Of a stretch of 64,000 nt of DNA, positions 33,333-43,278 are shown one piece after another (the first letter of the stretch is position 1; each line of letters opens with the position of its first letter). Both the position numbers and the translations under genes were made by a program. The DNA is taken from contig NZ_JAAEEB010000004.1 of the NCBI RefSeq assembly GCF_013346935.1, positions 186,001 through 250,000 of the forward strand, written 5' to 3'. The stretch is from Lactobacillus melliventris. Its GTDB lineage: Bacteria > Bacillota > Bacilli > Lactobacillales > Lactobacillaceae. The notes beneath the pieces were generated by a model. The model searched no databases. It was not told where the DNA came from and saw only the letters and a list, made by a program, of their open reading frames with translations.

Positions 33333-34937
33333 TTAATTTTTACTTTTAGCTTTAACATTTTTAACTAAGTGAATTTCCCTGTCAAACATTTTTTTCATCT
33401 TATCATTAAAGCTGTGTGCAATGAAGACTACTGTAGCAGGGGTTGAAGTAACCTCGCGCAATATTTGCATTGTTGCTTCTTGATCAATGGCACTAGTCCC
33501 TTCATCAATCAAAATAATTTCACTCTGATGAACTAAAGCTCGTACCAGCACAATCTTTTGCCTTTGACCACCTGAAATATTCAAATTATTAAGATCAATC
33601 TTTTGTTCTAACCCGTTATCAAATTTGGCAATATCACCAGCAAGCTCTACTTTATTTACAAGTTGTGGTAAAGCACTCTTAAGTTCATCGGCAAACATCG
33701 TCATATTGTCAGCAATGCTGACAGGTAAAAGTACCGGATCCTGCGGAATATAGCCAATTTTACTCATATCTGGGTTAACCACAGCACCATCTTTGCCCTT
33801 AAAAACTATCTGCCCTGAAGTTGGTTTGATTTGTCCTAGAATGAGTTTAAACAAAGTTGATTTCCCAGCTCCAGAATCACCAGTCAGAAGCACTTTTTCA
33901 CCTGACTTAATATTAATGTCTGGAAAAATTAGACTTTCACCATTAGGAAATTGCAAACTAAGATCATGAGTACTAAGTGATGCTGGAGTTGCTACTTCTT
34001 CAGCTTGCTCTTTTTTAACTGGCGCAGCCGTTTGGGCAATCTCCTGATTTAAAGTTTTGGAGCCCTTTATTTGTCCATAACGACTAACTATGATTTGAAT
34101 ACTTTGCCTTAAGTAGAAATTACAATTGCCTACTCCAGTAATTGCACCAAATGCTACTATTTTAGCTTGGAACAAATAACCCGTTAGTAAGAATAAAATT
34201 AATGAAAAAGAAACTGATACCAATCCATTAATGATACTTAGTAATTGCGTAACCCCATTTTGCTTGACATAAGCATCTTCTAGCTCTTTAGCTGCATCAT
34301 TAGTTACTTTAAATAGTTTTCCTCCGGCAAAATAACGTTGTAGTTCTTCAAGGCCATTAAGCCACTTTTCTAAGCAATCGAGATATTGATTATTACTCTT
34401 TGAAATCTTGGTCATTGAATTTTGTAGTGGCTTTTCTAATAATTTTGGTAACAATAATGAAATAGCTACCATCAAAATAATTGTGAGAAGTAAACTCCAG
34501 TGTAATGAAATAAGCAGAACAATTACAGATACTAAATTAATAACACCACCAATTAGACCAAAAAATGGTGCAAAATAATTTTCTTGGCTCTGATTCAGGT
34601 CATTTGTTAATCGATTTTGAATCTGGGCAACAGAATGCTCTTTTTGATCCGCATAAAAGTGAGATACAGATCTTTTTCTGATATGAAAATTAAATTCCTC
34701 TTGTTGTTTTGATAGAAGGAACGCATGCAGTCCTTGTATTAAATATTGAAATAAGAAAGGCATAAATGAAATGACATTTATAATTAAAAACTGTTGGAAT
34801 TTCTGTTGCTGAATTGCTGTGGTTAAAAGCATAAGTATTTGTGTGGTTACAATTGGTAAAGTCCACTCTAAAACGGTAATCAAAATTAGTATCATGAAGC
34901 GTAAAGGGTTTTGCTTATAAAAGTCCTTAATTGTCAT
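33333..34937 (-). CDS. ABC exporter half-transporter, third of three in tandem
   Basis: Fused membrane-ATPase protein (534 aa). About six hydrophobic segments fill residues 1-300. The ATPase domain has Walker A GDSGAGKST, Q-loop IPQDPVLLP, signature ISGGQRQK, Walker B IILIDE and switch His in IAHSFND, so it should be active. It is a close paralogue of the gene at 34963, with long shared stretches such as LLPKLLEKPLQ and DNMTMF, which points to tandem duplication. Homodimer or heterodimer with its neighbours is possible. Substrate unknown; peptides or lipids are typical. Confidence 0.85.
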   Translation of the reverse strand: MTIKDFYKQNPLRFMILILITVLEWTLPIVTTQILMLLTTAIQQQKFQQFLIINVISFMPFLFQYLIQGLHAFLLSKQQEEFNFHIRKRSVSHFYADQKEHSVAQIQNRLTNDLNQSQENYFAPFFGLIGGVINLVSVIVLLISLHWSLLLTIILMVAISLLLPKLLEKPLQNSMTKISKSNNQYLDCLEKWLNGLEELQRYFAGGKLFKVTNDAAKELEDAYVKQNGVTQLLSIINGLVSVSFSLILFLLTGYLFQAKIVAFGAITGVGNCNFYLRQSIQIIVSRYGQIKGSKTLNQEIAQTAAPVKKEQAEEVATPASLSTHDLSLQFPNGESLIFPDINIKSGEKVLLTGDSGAGKSTLFKLILGQIKPTSGQIVFKGKDGAVVNPDMSKIGYIPQDPVLLPVSIADNMTMFADELKSALPQLVNKVELAGDIAKFDNGLEQKIDLNNLNISGGQRQKIVLVRALVHQSEIILIDEGTSAIDQEATMQILREVTSTPATVVFIAHSFNDKMKKMFDREIHLVKNVKAKSKN

Positions 34938-34962
34938 AATATCTTACCTCCTTTTTATTGCT

Positions 34963-36546
34963 TTATGTTTTCGTTAAGTGAATTTCTCTGTCAAACATTT
35001 CTTTCATCTGATCATTAAAGCTGTGTGCAATAAAGATTACTGTAGCAGAACTCGATGTGATTTCCCGCAAAATTTGCATTGTCGCTTGCTGGTCAATAGC
35101 ACTGGTTCCTTCATCAATCAAAAAAATTTCACTTTGATGGACTAAAGCTCGTACTAGAACAATCTTTTGTCTTTGACCACCAGAAATATTCAATTTGTTT
35201 AAATCGATTTTTTGTTCTAAACCATCATCAAACTTGGCAATATCGCCAGCAAGTTGAACTTTTTCAACTAATTGTGGCAGTGCACTTTTTAATTTATCGG
35301 AAAACATAGTCATGTTATCAGCAATAGTTACCGGAAAAAGCACAGGGTCTTGCGGAATATAGCCAATTTTACTCATGTCGGGGTTAACTATATTACCATT
35401 TTTGTTTTTAAAAGTGATTTGTCCAGAACTTGGTTTAATCTGTCCCAAGACGAGTTTAAACAACGTTGACTTACCAGCTCCAGAGTCTCCAGTTAATAGT
35501 ATTTTTTCACCGGGTTTCACATTAACATCAGGAAAGAGCAAACTCTCACCGTTAGGAAATTGCAAACTAAGATTAGATGTGCTAATCGCTGCTGGAGTCA
35601 CAATTTTTTCAGTTTGAGTTTTTCTTACTGGTTTTGCGGTTTTAGCAATTTCTTTATTTAGAGATGCCGTTGCCTTCATTTGCCCATAAGAGGTTACTAT
35701 AAACTGAATTCCTTGTTTCAAGTAGCTTAAGCAATTACCTACTGCGGTAATGACGCCAAACACTACTAATTTTTGCTGAAACAAATATCCGGCTAATAAA
35801 AATAAAATCAGTGAGAAAACGACAGACACTAAACCGTTGATAACAGTTAATAATTGCATGACACCATTTTGCTTAACATTGGCATCTTCTAATTCTTTAG
35901 CTGCGCTACCTGTTACCCTAAATAGTTTTGCCCCACTAAAATAACGCTGTATTTCTGCAAGTCCATTAAGCCATTTTTCCAGACAATCGAGATATTTTTG
36001 GTTACTTTGAGAAATTCGAAGCATTGACTTTTGCAAGGGTTTCTCTAACAGCTTGGGTAAAAGTAAAGAGATTACCACCATTATTACAATAGTAACAAGC
36101 AAACTCCAATGCAATGAAATCAATAATATAACAGCAGAAACTATGATGACTACTCCGCCAATTAAACTAAAAAAGGGAGTAATATAATTTTGCTGACTTT
36201 GGACTACATCATTTGTTAGCCGATTTTGAACTTGTGCCACTGTGTGATCTTTTTGATCTTTATAAAAGTGATTAACGGTTTTCGCTCTGATGGCGATATT
36301 ATATTGTTCTTCCTGACAAGACAAAAGGTAGTTTGTCAGACCTTGCATTAAATAATCTGCCATTACACATACAAAACTACATAAAATAGTAATTAAAAAG
36401 ATTTTAAAATTGCCCTGTTGAATTGCAGTAGTTTCTATAATACTGAATACTGTGCCAATAATTAGCAGAGCATAAAAACTAATATTGATTAATAGTAAAA
36501 CAATAAAACGCAAAGGATTGGTTTTGTAAAATTCTTTAATTGTCAT
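34963..36546 (-). CDS. ABC exporter half-transporter, second of three in tandem
   Basis: Fused membrane-ATPase protein (527 aa) with Walker A GDSGAGKST, signature ISGGQRQK, Walker B IFLIDE and switch His in IAHSFND. It starts inside the 3' end of the preceding ABC gene (11-base overlap), so translation is coupled. It begins MTIKEFYKTNPLRF, almost the same as the next gene (MTIKDFYKQNPLRF), and the two remain similar along their whole length. Confidence 0.85.
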   Translation of the reverse strand: MTIKEFYKTNPLRFIVLLLINISFYALLIIGTVFSIIETTAIQQGNFKIFLITILCSFVCVMADYLMQGLTNYLLSCQEEQYNIAIRAKTVNHFYKDQKDHTVAQVQNRLTNDVVQSQQNYITPFFSLIGGVVIIVSAVILLISLHWSLLVTIVIMVVISLLLPKLLEKPLQKSMLRISQSNQKYLDCLEKWLNGLAEIQRYFSGAKLFRVTGSAAKELEDANVKQNGVMQLLTVINGLVSVVFSLILFLLAGYLFQQKLVVFGVITAVGNCLSYLKQGIQFIVTSYGQMKATASLNKEIAKTAKPVRKTQTEKIVTPAAISTSNLSLQFPNGESLLFPDVNVKPGEKILLTGDSGAGKSTLFKLVLGQIKPSSGQITFKNKNGNIVNPDMSKIGYIPQDPVLFPVTIADNMTMFSDKLKSALPQLVEKVQLAGDIAKFDDGLEQKIDLNKLNISGGQRQKIVLVRALVHQSEIFLIDEGTSAIDQQATMQILREITSSSATVIFIAHSFNDQMKEMFDREIHLTKT

Positions 36547-38137
36547 TTTTACTACCCAGCTTTTTGTTTGATTTTAAATGGATCTGATAATCAAACATAC
36601 CTTTTAGTTCAGGACTAAAGTTATGTGCAATCATCAAAACTGTTTTATCAGTATCGAGCAAGTTACCAATAATTTCATTGGTAGTTTTACTGTCAATGGC
36701 GCTAGTTGCCTCATCAAGTAACAGAAATGGTTCTTCATGAATTTCAGCCCTGGCTAAAACTACTTTTTGTCTTTGTCCACCTGATAAATTGCCTTGATCT
36801 AAATCAACTGTTGTATTAATTTGCTCGGGAAACTTGGCTAAATCAGGCACCAGTTGAACTTTTTGGACAATTTCTTTTAGTTTGCTAACCAATTTACTGT
36901 TAAACATCGTAATATTATTGGCAATAGTATCAGGAAAGAGCGTTGCCTCCTGCGCTACGTAACCAAGTTGTGCTTGTTGTGGTGATATTTTAGTTCCATC
37001 GTTAGTAGTAAAGTAGACCTCACCTGTTTCAGGCTTAAGTTGTCCTAGCAAGACTTTGAATAAAGTTGACTTACCCGTACCTGAATCACCTGAAAGTAAA
37101 ACCTTATCGCCTTTATTAATAGTAAAATCAGGATAAGATATACTTTCACCATTTGGATATTGCACCTTCAAATTGTGACATTCAACACCATAAACTTTAG
37201 TGCCTTGCTTCTTCCCAGATATTGGCTTTGTCAATTGTGCAATTTCCTGACGCAATTTTTTGGTAGATCTCATCTGCGTCATTGCGCTAATAACTGACCA
37301 GAGACCATTAAAAATTGTCGAAGCAAAGCTGCCCGCTATAAACCAATCACCTAAGGTGATAATATGTGCAAAAAATAGCAGCCCACTCCATAAACTTGCA
37401 CCAATTTGACCAATAGCATTACCTAAGCCATTAATACTAATAGAAATTCCTTGGATTTTTCTTCTATTAACATTGGCTGCTGCCAGTTTTCTGCTATCTT
37501 GACCAAGTGCTCTGTCCAAGCGAGCACCCGCACTATAACGACGCAATTCACTCAAACCAGAAAACCAATTTTCAATTGTATTTAAAAATTCGGCATTTTT
37601 CTTTGACGCTTCAGCTGTTGAGCTCGATAACTTTTTAGTCATTACTTTTGGTAATGTCAGCACAATGACAGCTGCTATGGCAACGAATAAAATTAATGAC
37701 CAGTGAAGTGTAAGCAATGTACCTATTGCCATAATTATACTTAACAAATTAGTCCAGACCTGTATCCAGGGAGTGGCGTAATCATCAGTTAAAATTTTGA
37801 GATTGTTGTTCAACTGGTTTTGAATATTGGAAACTTTATAAGTATTTGACTGATAATAATGGCGCATGAGTTCTGCACGAATATTATGCAAGCATTCTTG
37901 AGTTTGTTTATTAAACAGAAAAGTTCCTAATGGTAAAAGCAAAACGGAAAAGATTGATATGACAAAATCAACAACCAGCCAAAACACAAATCTGTCCCAA
38001 TGCCCCTTTGTTAGATCATTAATTGCAAATTTAAAAAGATATGTTCCTAGTGTTCCACAAATGGCATAACCTAAGAAAATAATTAGAATAAATACACTAC
38101 GGGGAATATTAGTTTTCAAAAGTTCTTTCAGTGACAT
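36536..38137 (-). CDS. ABC exporter half-transporter, first of three in tandem
   Basis: Fused membrane-ATPase protein (533 aa), more diverged than the other two. Walker A GDSGTGKST, signature LSGGQRQK, Walker B FLLLDE and switch His in IAHNFSPE are intact. AAAGG precedes the ATG. It leads the three-gene operon and is preceded by the prs terminator. A divergent first member followed by two near-copies suggests that heterodimers could form with alternative partners. Confidence 0.85.
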   Translation of the reverse strand: MSLKELLKTNIPRSVFILIIFLGYAICGTLGTYLFKFAINDLTKGHWDRFVFWLVVDFVISIFSVLLLPLGTFLFNKQTQECLHNIRAELMRHYYQSNTYKVSNIQNQLNNNLKILTDDYATPWIQVWTNLLSIIMAIGTLLTLHWSLILFVAIAAVIVLTLPKVMTKKLSSSTAEASKKNAEFLNTIENWFSGLSELRRYSAGARLDRALGQDSRKLAAANVNRRKIQGISISINGLGNAIGQIGASLWSGLLFFAHIITLGDWFIAGSFASTIFNGLWSVISAMTQMRSTKKLRQEIAQLTKPISGKKQGTKVYGVECHNLKVQYPNGESISYPDFTINKGDKVLLSGDSGTGKSTLFKVLLGQLKPETGEVYFTTNDGTKISPQQAQLGYVAQEATLFPDTIANNITMFNSKLVSKLKEIVQKVQLVPDLAKFPEQINTTVDLDQGNLSGGQRQKVVLARAEIHEEPFLLLDEATSAIDSKTTNEIIGNLLDTDKTVLMIAHNFSPELKGMFDYQIHLKSNKKLGSKNDN

Positions 38138-38255
38138 TACCCTTTATCCTTTCATCTTTTGTTTGTTTTTATTAAACTTTAATTTTATTTTAAATGCAAT
38201 AGTATTTCACTAAGGGGTCAATAAAGCAGACTAAGTGGTAATTCTGTCAAACTAA

Positions 38256-38283
38256 AAGATCTGCCTTATTTCAAGCAGATCTT
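38256..38283 (-). terminator. Terminator of prs
   Basis: A 9-bp perfect stem (AAGATCTGC at 38256-38264 with its complement at 38275-38283), a 10-nt loop and TTTTAG on the minus strand, 18 bases after the prs stop. Confidence 0.82.
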
Positions 38284-38300
38284 CTATCTTTTTCAACTTA

Positions 38301-39272
38301 TTAATGTTTATCTTTTTCATAGCGGGTATTAAATAAAGGACTGAGTGGTTCATGTTTTTGAATGCATTTAATTGCATCCCCAATAAGCGGACCTACTGAA
38401 ACTAGAAGAGTTTTTTCCAGTTTCTTTTCTACAGGTTGATTAATAGAGTCAGTTAGCACCAAATTTTTAATCGGAGAATCGTTTAACCTTTGAATAGCGG
38501 GTCCTGATAAAACCGCATGTGTAGCACTGGCATAAACTTCGGTAGCTCCTGCATCTATTAAAGCCTGAGCAGCAAGCGTGATAGTTCCTGCAGTATCAAT
38601 CATGTCATCAATAATGATAGCGCGTTTACCTTTAACGTTACCAATAATATTCATTACTTCTGAAACATTGGCTCGTGGACGTCGTTTATCGACAATTGCA
38701 ATTGGTGTCTTTAAAAACTCGGCTAACTTGCGTGCACGAGTTACACCACCATGGTCAGGTGAAACTACCACGGCATCTTTTTGCAAATTATTTCTTAAAA
38801 AGTAATCAGCAAGTAAAGGTGCACCCATTAAATTGTCAACTGGGATATCAAAGAATCCTTGAATTTGTGGGGCGTGAAGATCAAGTGACAAAACTCTAGT
38901 TGCACCAGCTTCTTGCAACATATCAGCTACTAGTTTAGCAGTGATTGGCTCACGGGGTCTTGTTTTACGATCTTGCCGAGCATAACCATAGTAAGGAATT
39001 ACAATATTAATCGTCTGTGCACTGGCACGGCGCACAGCGTCAATCATGATTAGCAACTCCATTAAGTTATCATTAACCGGTACACTAGTTGACTGAATTA
39101 AATATACATCTTTGCCTCGGACAGATTCATCAATATTAATTTGAATTTCGCCATCACTAAAGCGTTGAACGCTAGATTTACTTAGGGGCACCCCCACACG
39201 TTCCGCAATTTTTTGGGCCAGCGGAACGTTTGAATTAAGGGCAAACAACATCATATTGTCTTTATAAGACAT
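38301..39272 (-). CDS. prs: Ribose-phosphate pyrophosphokinase
   Basis: PRPP synthase (323 aa) transfers pyrophosphate from ATP to ribose-5-phosphate, feeding purine, pyrimidine, His and NAD synthesis. Seen: ATP-binding [10 protein letters not shown], the catalytic flexible loop with [19 protein letters not shown], and the PRPP motif [18 protein letters not shown] precedes the ATG. In related lactobacilli prs usually follows glmU; here glmU is at 58.5 kb with about 19 kb of accessory genes between. Lactobacilli often carry two prs genes, so another copy may exist elsewhere. Confidence 0.95.
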   Translation of the reverse strand: MSYKDNMMLFALNSNVPLAQKIAERVGVPLSKSSVQRFSDGEIQINIDESVRGKDVYLIQSTSVPVNDNLMELLIMIDAVRRASAQTINIVIPYYGYARQDRKTRPREPITAKLVADMLQEAGATRVLSLDLHAPQIQGFFDIPVDNLMGAPLLADYFLRNNLQKDAVVVSPDHGGVTRARKLAEFLKTPIAIVDKRRPRANVSEVMNIIGNVKGKRAIIIDDMIDTAGTITLAAQALIDAGATEVYASATHAVLSGPAIQRLNDSPIKNLVLTDSINQPVEKKLEKTLLVSVGPLIGDAIKCIQKHEPLSPLFNTRYEKDKH

Positions 39273-39452
39273 AATTTCCTCCGTATTAAAATTGTTAACA
39301 ACTTATTATTTTACCAAAAGTTGTCTGAAAAAGTTACTTCCTTTATTATTATTCAACTTTAGTTGGTGACATTCAAGCCCCGAATACTAGATTATCTTGG
39401 AAATTGCATAAGTTTTAAAGTAAACATAGAAATTTAAACAAACAAAAATCTG

Positions 39453-40511
39453 CTATTTTTGTTCATTCATAGATCTAAAAATAATGTTTTGGCCTGCACC
39501 AATTTGATTCAAAAGCGGTAAGTCTTGAGGCACCACTCGTCCTAAAACATTGACTTTCTTATCTGCTGATAAATCACGCTTAGTTATTTGTAATTCACCC
39601 TGATAACGCAGATATAATTTATTATCACAGGTAATGGTTCCCTTAGGACGTGAACTTACTTTTGTCTCTGGTTCTGTGTTAAAAAGTTGGCGGCTACGCC
39701 CCTCCGTCAATCTAATCACATCTCGCGCTACATCTGGACGATTGCTCCATTCATAATTGAATAATTCTGGCAAGTTTTCATCAACGTGAAGTGTAATAGT
39801 CCGCTGTTTAATGTAATTTTTAAAACAGTCAATCATATTTGTTGTTAAAGAGCCATCCCCAATAAAGACATGATCGCAACCAAGCTGTTTTAATTCCAGT
39901 GTGGCAGCTAAAGGATTCTCACCTCTATGTTTTTCAAGAGTTGGCAATCCAGCATGAATAGGTCCACGCAGAATATCATCGCCCGCAACAAACGCCATCG
40001 TCTCCAAATTCATTTGGTGTAACCAATTATTTTTTTGTGCCAACCAATTTGCATCTAAGCCGGTTTCCGGACGAGGAAAAAAGTTATGCCAAGCTTGTAA
40101 ATTTTCAAAACTGGCGCCGTGTTCTCGTAAAGCTGTGATGTCATCTTCATTTATAGTGCTGGCATTCAGAGCAATTGGCATTTTCTGCGAAAGTTTGGCT
40201 ATAGTAGCTGACGACACACCATCATCTATTCTTAGGCCGGTTAAACCCAGACTTTCAACCTGCTTTTCGTTATCTAGTGCAATGCCTAATTGCTCTAGTC
40301 CCTCCTCTGAAACGTCGGCAATGATATCTGTTTCTAAATTTTGACACCACTTGGTTAATTCAGCTAATCTTTTCAAAACAACTTTTTGATCATCTTCTGG
40401 TATATGCAATGAAGTAAAAACAGTAGTCAATCCCGCATTACGCATTGCCAGCAGATAATTATAGTCATCAGCCGTAAAATCGCGGTTGAGATACATTGAA
40501 AAACCTAGCAT
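39453..40511 (-). CDS. DUF871/MupG-like protein
   Basis: Cytoplasmic protein (352 aa) of the DUF871 family, whose characterised member MupG is a 6-phospho-N-acetylmuramidase that splits imported MurNAc-6P-GlcNAc. It has an N-terminal TIM-barrel part (about 1-230; GLRIDDG, HNFFPRPETGLD, GPIHAGLPTLE) and a C-terminal cyclophilin-like part. It follows a second DUF871 gene but has its own promoter (TATAAT at 40557-40562), because a strong terminator lies between. No MurQ etherase, which normally completes this pathway, is seen in the window, so the natural substrate may differ. Confidence 0.8.
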   Translation of the reverse strand: MLGFSMYLNRDFTADDYNYLLAMRNAGLTTVFTSLHIPEDDQKVVLKRLAELTKWCQNLETDIIADVSEEGLEQLGIALDNEKQVESLGLTGLRIDDGVSSATIAKLSQKMPIALNASTINEDDITALREHGASFENLQAWHNFFPRPETGLDANWLAQKNNWLHQMNLETMAFVAGDDILRGPIHAGLPTLEKHRGENPLAATLELKQLGCDHVFIGDGSLTTNMIDCFKNYIKQRTITLHVDENLPELFNYEWSNRPDVARDVIRLTEGRSRQLFNTEPETKVSSRPKGTITCDNKLYLRYQGELQITKRDLSADKKVNVLGRVVPQDLPLLNQIGAGQNIIFRSMNEQK

Positions 40512-40556
40512 AGTAATTTAATTCTCTTCCTTTATCTGAAATCACTTACATGTACA

Positions 40557-40562
40557 ATTATA
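40557..40562 (-). promoter_or_regulatory. -10 box of the second MupG-like gene
   Basis: TATAAT on the minus strand, 46 bases upstream of the ATG at 40511. TGCATT 18 bases further upstream is a weak -35 candidate. Confidence 0.5.
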
Positions 40563-40592
40563 CTATTTTTTATTTAGAAAAATGCATATTAA

Positions 40593-40620
40593 AAAGCCAT
40601 GAGCAATTGCTCATGGCTTT
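40593..40620 (-). terminator. Terminator between the two MupG-like genes
   Basis: A 28-base perfect palindrome (AAAGCCATGAGCAA at 40593-40606 with its complement at 40607-40620). On the minus strand it runs into TTTTTAAT, 15 bases after the 40636 stop. Confidence 0.88.
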
Positions 40621-40635
40621 AATAATTAAATTAAC

Positions 40636-41736
40636 TTAGTTAGATTCTCGTAATATAAATGTACTCCAAGGCTCAATGTCTTTCAACAGATCCAAATCAT
40701 CTGGACAGATATGACCAACAAGATTACGTCTGCCATCATTTGCAAATGGAGTTAAAACAATTTGTAATTCTCCCTTGTAGCGTGGATATTTATCATTGAC
40801 AACAACTATATCTCCTCTTTCAAAAGAGGCTTTATCGTTATTATGTGCAGGAATATCTTCTTTAGCATAAACGACACGGGGTTGGGTATCACGCAACAAA
40901 AATTCCGAAGCATCACCGCGATACAAATGCGGCTTTTTAAGACAAATTGTCTTCTCAATTGGCAAAATATCTTGTTCAAATTCAATTCCTAGAGCAGGAA
41001 ATGAACTGTTAAAAGCTTTCGCAGCAGCAACTAGTTCATCTTCACTAGCAAACGCATTGCCAAAAATAATATCATCAATTTTTTTACTCAAGCGCAAATG
41101 TGTTACTTGACTAAAAATGTCTCTTTGACGATCGCTTTCCATTGTTGGTAAGCCTTCGTGAACAGGCCACGGACCGAATTGAGCATTTTTAGATGAAATA
41201 AACGCAGCGGTATGTAAACCATAGTCACGATACTTTTGTGAATATTCATTAAAAATTTTCTCACTTAATCCCGTGTATTCTTGAGGATAAAAGTTATGAC
41301 AACCAATTAGATTATCAATCTCTGGATCATAAGCCATAATACTATCCAAATAATTGGTACCACGACTCATATTAAGTTCTATTTTTAACCCATATTGATT
41401 ATGAGTCATGGCGGCTTCTTCCATACCGCTGAAGCCTTCATCCAATCTTAAGCCCCAAACGCCTAAGTCATGGAAAAAGACTAAATCATTATAGTCAATT
41501 TTTAACTCTTTAAATAAAACGGGATTAATATCAACTACGGTTTTAAACCCTAAATCATTTGCATAAGCAACGTCTTTTTTTAACTTGGCAAGTAAATCTT
41601 CACCGCTGGCACTCTTTAATTGCAAGAGTGAAGAAAAAATTCTGCTGTAGCCATACTTGTGAGCTAAATCCATATATTCTTTATCCTGCTCAAATGTACT
41701 TTGTTCAGGATAAAGCGAAATACCTAACTGTTTCAT
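40636..41736 (-). CDS. DUF871/MupG-like protein, PTS-linked
   Basis: Cytoplasmic DUF871 protein (366 aa), paralogue of the gene at 39453. Barrel motifs are GLRLDEGFSG, NMSRGTNYLD, CHNFYPQEYTGLS and VHEGLPTMESDR; the C-terminal part (about 245-366) is cyclophilin-like. It lies 14 bases after an EIIC gene with AAGGAG at its start, so it handles what that permease imports, probably hydrolysing a 6-phospho-disaccharide. Family-based function: 6-phospho-N-acetylmuramidase. The exact sugar is not proven here. Confidence 0.82.
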   Translation of the reverse strand: MKQLGISLYPEQSTFEQDKEYMDLAHKYGYSRIFSSLLQLKSASGEDLLAKLKKDVAYANDLGFKTVVDINPVLFKELKIDYNDLVFFHDLGVWGLRLDEGFSGMEEAAMTHNQYGLKIELNMSRGTNYLDSIMAYDPEIDNLIGCHNFYPQEYTGLSEKIFNEYSQKYRDYGLHTAAFISSKNAQFGPWPVHEGLPTMESDRQRDIFSQVTHLRLSKKIDDIIFGNAFASEDELVAAAKAFNSSFPALGIEFEQDILPIEKTICLKKPHLYRGDASEFLLRDTQPRVVYAKEDIPAHNNDKASFERGDIVVVNDKYPRYKGELQIVLTPFANDGRRNLVGHICPDDLDLLKDIEPWSTFILRESN

Positions 41737-41750
41737 AAAATTATTGCTCC

Positions 41751-43115
41751 TTAAACTTTATTAACTTTTTCAGGATCCATGTTATTAGATGCAATAACGA
41801 ATGGTACATAGATTAGGAAGCCAACAACCATATTAACAATTTGTAAGATAACTGAACGCCAATCAATCGTAGCGATTATTGCGTTAAGAAATGGTGGCAT
41901 TGCCCAAGTAGTCTGTACTGCAACCGGACTTACCCAGCCGAGACTCAGAACACCGTAGGCAATTGATACCATAACTAATGGAGCAAGAATGAATGGAATA
42001 ATGTAAATTGGGTTCAAAACAATTGGCATACCAAACATCATAGGCTCATTAATGTTGAAGATTCCAGGTACAAGAGAAACCTTAGCAACAGCACGTTCAT
42101 CTTCACGTTTTGAAAAGGCAAGAACAGCTAGGATAAGTAACAGTGTTGAACCTGCACCACCAATCCAAACGTAAAGGTCGAAGTCGCTTCTAGTCCACAT
42201 ATATGGTAAAGCTTTTTGCATCTTGTGGGCATTAACGTTAGCGATTAATGCTGTCGTCCAAATACTTTCAGTAACTGGAGCAAGAACATTGGTACCATGA
42301 ATACCAAAGAACCAGAACAGTTGTACTAAGAATACAATTAATAACAATGAACCATAGCCTTGACCCATCTTCATTAATGGCTCTTGAATTGTTTGAGCAA
42401 TTAGGTCAATAACCGTAGTGTTCTTTAAACTAAATAGATAATCAATAATACCGACAACGAACAAACCAGCAGTTGCTGGAATAATACCAGTAAAGGCATT
42501 AGAAACTGCAGGTGGCACACTTTCAGGCATCTTAATAGTAATATGTCTCTTAACTAAAGCAATATAAACTGCAACTGAAATGGCACCCATAATCATTATG
42601 GTAAAGAAGCCGTAAGCACCAAAGTACTTGTTAAAGTTAAACCAGCCCCAGGCACTAACATTTTTACCAACAACAGCTGTACCAGCATCAGTTAAAGTCT
42701 TTATATCACCTTTAGTAAGAGCATTTTTCAAATCAACTGAAAAGCTCTGAGGCAAGCTCATAATAAATGTGCCTAGTGTAAGAAGACCACCCGCAATGGG
42801 TTCAACTTTATACTGCACACACATCTGATAACCAAAGGTAAAGGCAAACAGCAAGCCCAAAATAGCAGTTGATCCTGTCCAGACCATTGCATTGATACTG
42901 ATCAGCCATTGCATTGAGTTAACAACACCCATCCAGCCTAAGTTGGTGGGAACGTCTCTAAAAATGGCATTCAATACACTAGCAACAGAACCAGCTAACA
43001 TTATTGGCATTATCGAAATAAAGGCGTCACGTAAAGCTACAAGCCAGCGAATTGAACCAATCTTGGCTGCAACAGGTACTAGATGCTTGTTTAGCCAATT
43101 AATTATAGCATTCAT
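41751..43115 (-). CDS. PTS Lac/cellobiose-family EIIC permease
   Basis: Polytopic permease (454 aa, about ten hydrophobic segments) of the lactose/cellobiose PTS family (CelB-like). Conserved blocks: EPIAGGLLTLGTF, FFGIHGTNVLAPV and FNINEPMMFGMPIVLNP. No EIIA or EIIB of this family is encoded in the window, so it must use partners made elsewhere. It is the first gene of a two-gene unit with the MupG-like gene. AGGAGGA precedes the ATG; the promoter region carries TATAAT, a cre-like box and two GntR-type palindromes. Confidence 0.9.
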   Translation of the reverse strand: MNAIINWLNKHLVPVAAKIGSIRWLVALRDAFISIMPIMLAGSVASVLNAIFRDVPTNLGWMGVVNSMQWLISINAMVWTGSTAILGLLFAFTFGYQMCVQYKVEPIAGGLLTLGTFIMSLPQSFSVDLKNALTKGDIKTLTDAGTAVVGKNVSAWGWFNFNKYFGAYGFFTIMIMGAISVAVYIALVKRHITIKMPESVPPAVSNAFTGIIPATAGLFVVGIIDYLFSLKNTTVIDLIAQTIQEPLMKMGQGYGSLLLIVFLVQLFWFFGIHGTNVLAPVTESIWTTALIANVNAHKMQKALPYMWTRSDFDLYVWIGGAGSTLLLILAVLAFSKREDERAVAKVSLVPGIFNINEPMMFGMPIVLNPIYIIPFILAPLVMVSIAYGVLSLGWVSPVAVQTTWAMPPFLNAIIATIDWRSVILQIVNMVVGFLIYVPFVIASNNMDPEKVNKV

Positions 43116-43150
43116 AATATTTCCTCCTACTAATATTTCACTACAATTGT

Positions 43151-43180
43151 ATTATAGCACATTAAATGGAAACGTTTTAC
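43151..43180 (-). promoter_or_regulatory. Promoter and cre-like box of the EIIC/MupG operon
   Basis: TATAAT on the minus strand at 43151-43156, 36 bases before the ATG. ATGGAAACGTTTTAC at 43166-43180 (plus strand) matches 8 of 10 fixed positions of the cre consensus WTGNAANCGNWNNCW and covers the -35 region, so CcpA repression is likely. Confidence 0.62.
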
Positions 43181-43221
43181 TAAAAATCGATGAAAAATGT
43201 TGTGGCAGTAGGGTTTAGAGC

Positions 43222-43237
43222 TTTGGTATAAACCAAA
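43222..43237. promoter_or_regulatory. dre/NagR-like palindrome, first copy
   Basis: TTTGGTATAAACCAAA has perfect 6-bp arms and the core GTATAAAC, which fits the HutC/GntR pattern GTNTANAC and the TGGTNTANACCA form of NagR/DasR sites. It lies 107 bases upstream of the EIIC start. Confidence 0.6.
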
Positions 43238-43278
43238 TTAGTCTTGTATTTCAATATATTTATAGCTTTTGAATATAA

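Noticed and set aside
39379-39391. PurBox-like CCGAATACT upstream of prs
   Set aside because: Only the central CCGAA matches and there is no paired second box, so PurR control is not supported.
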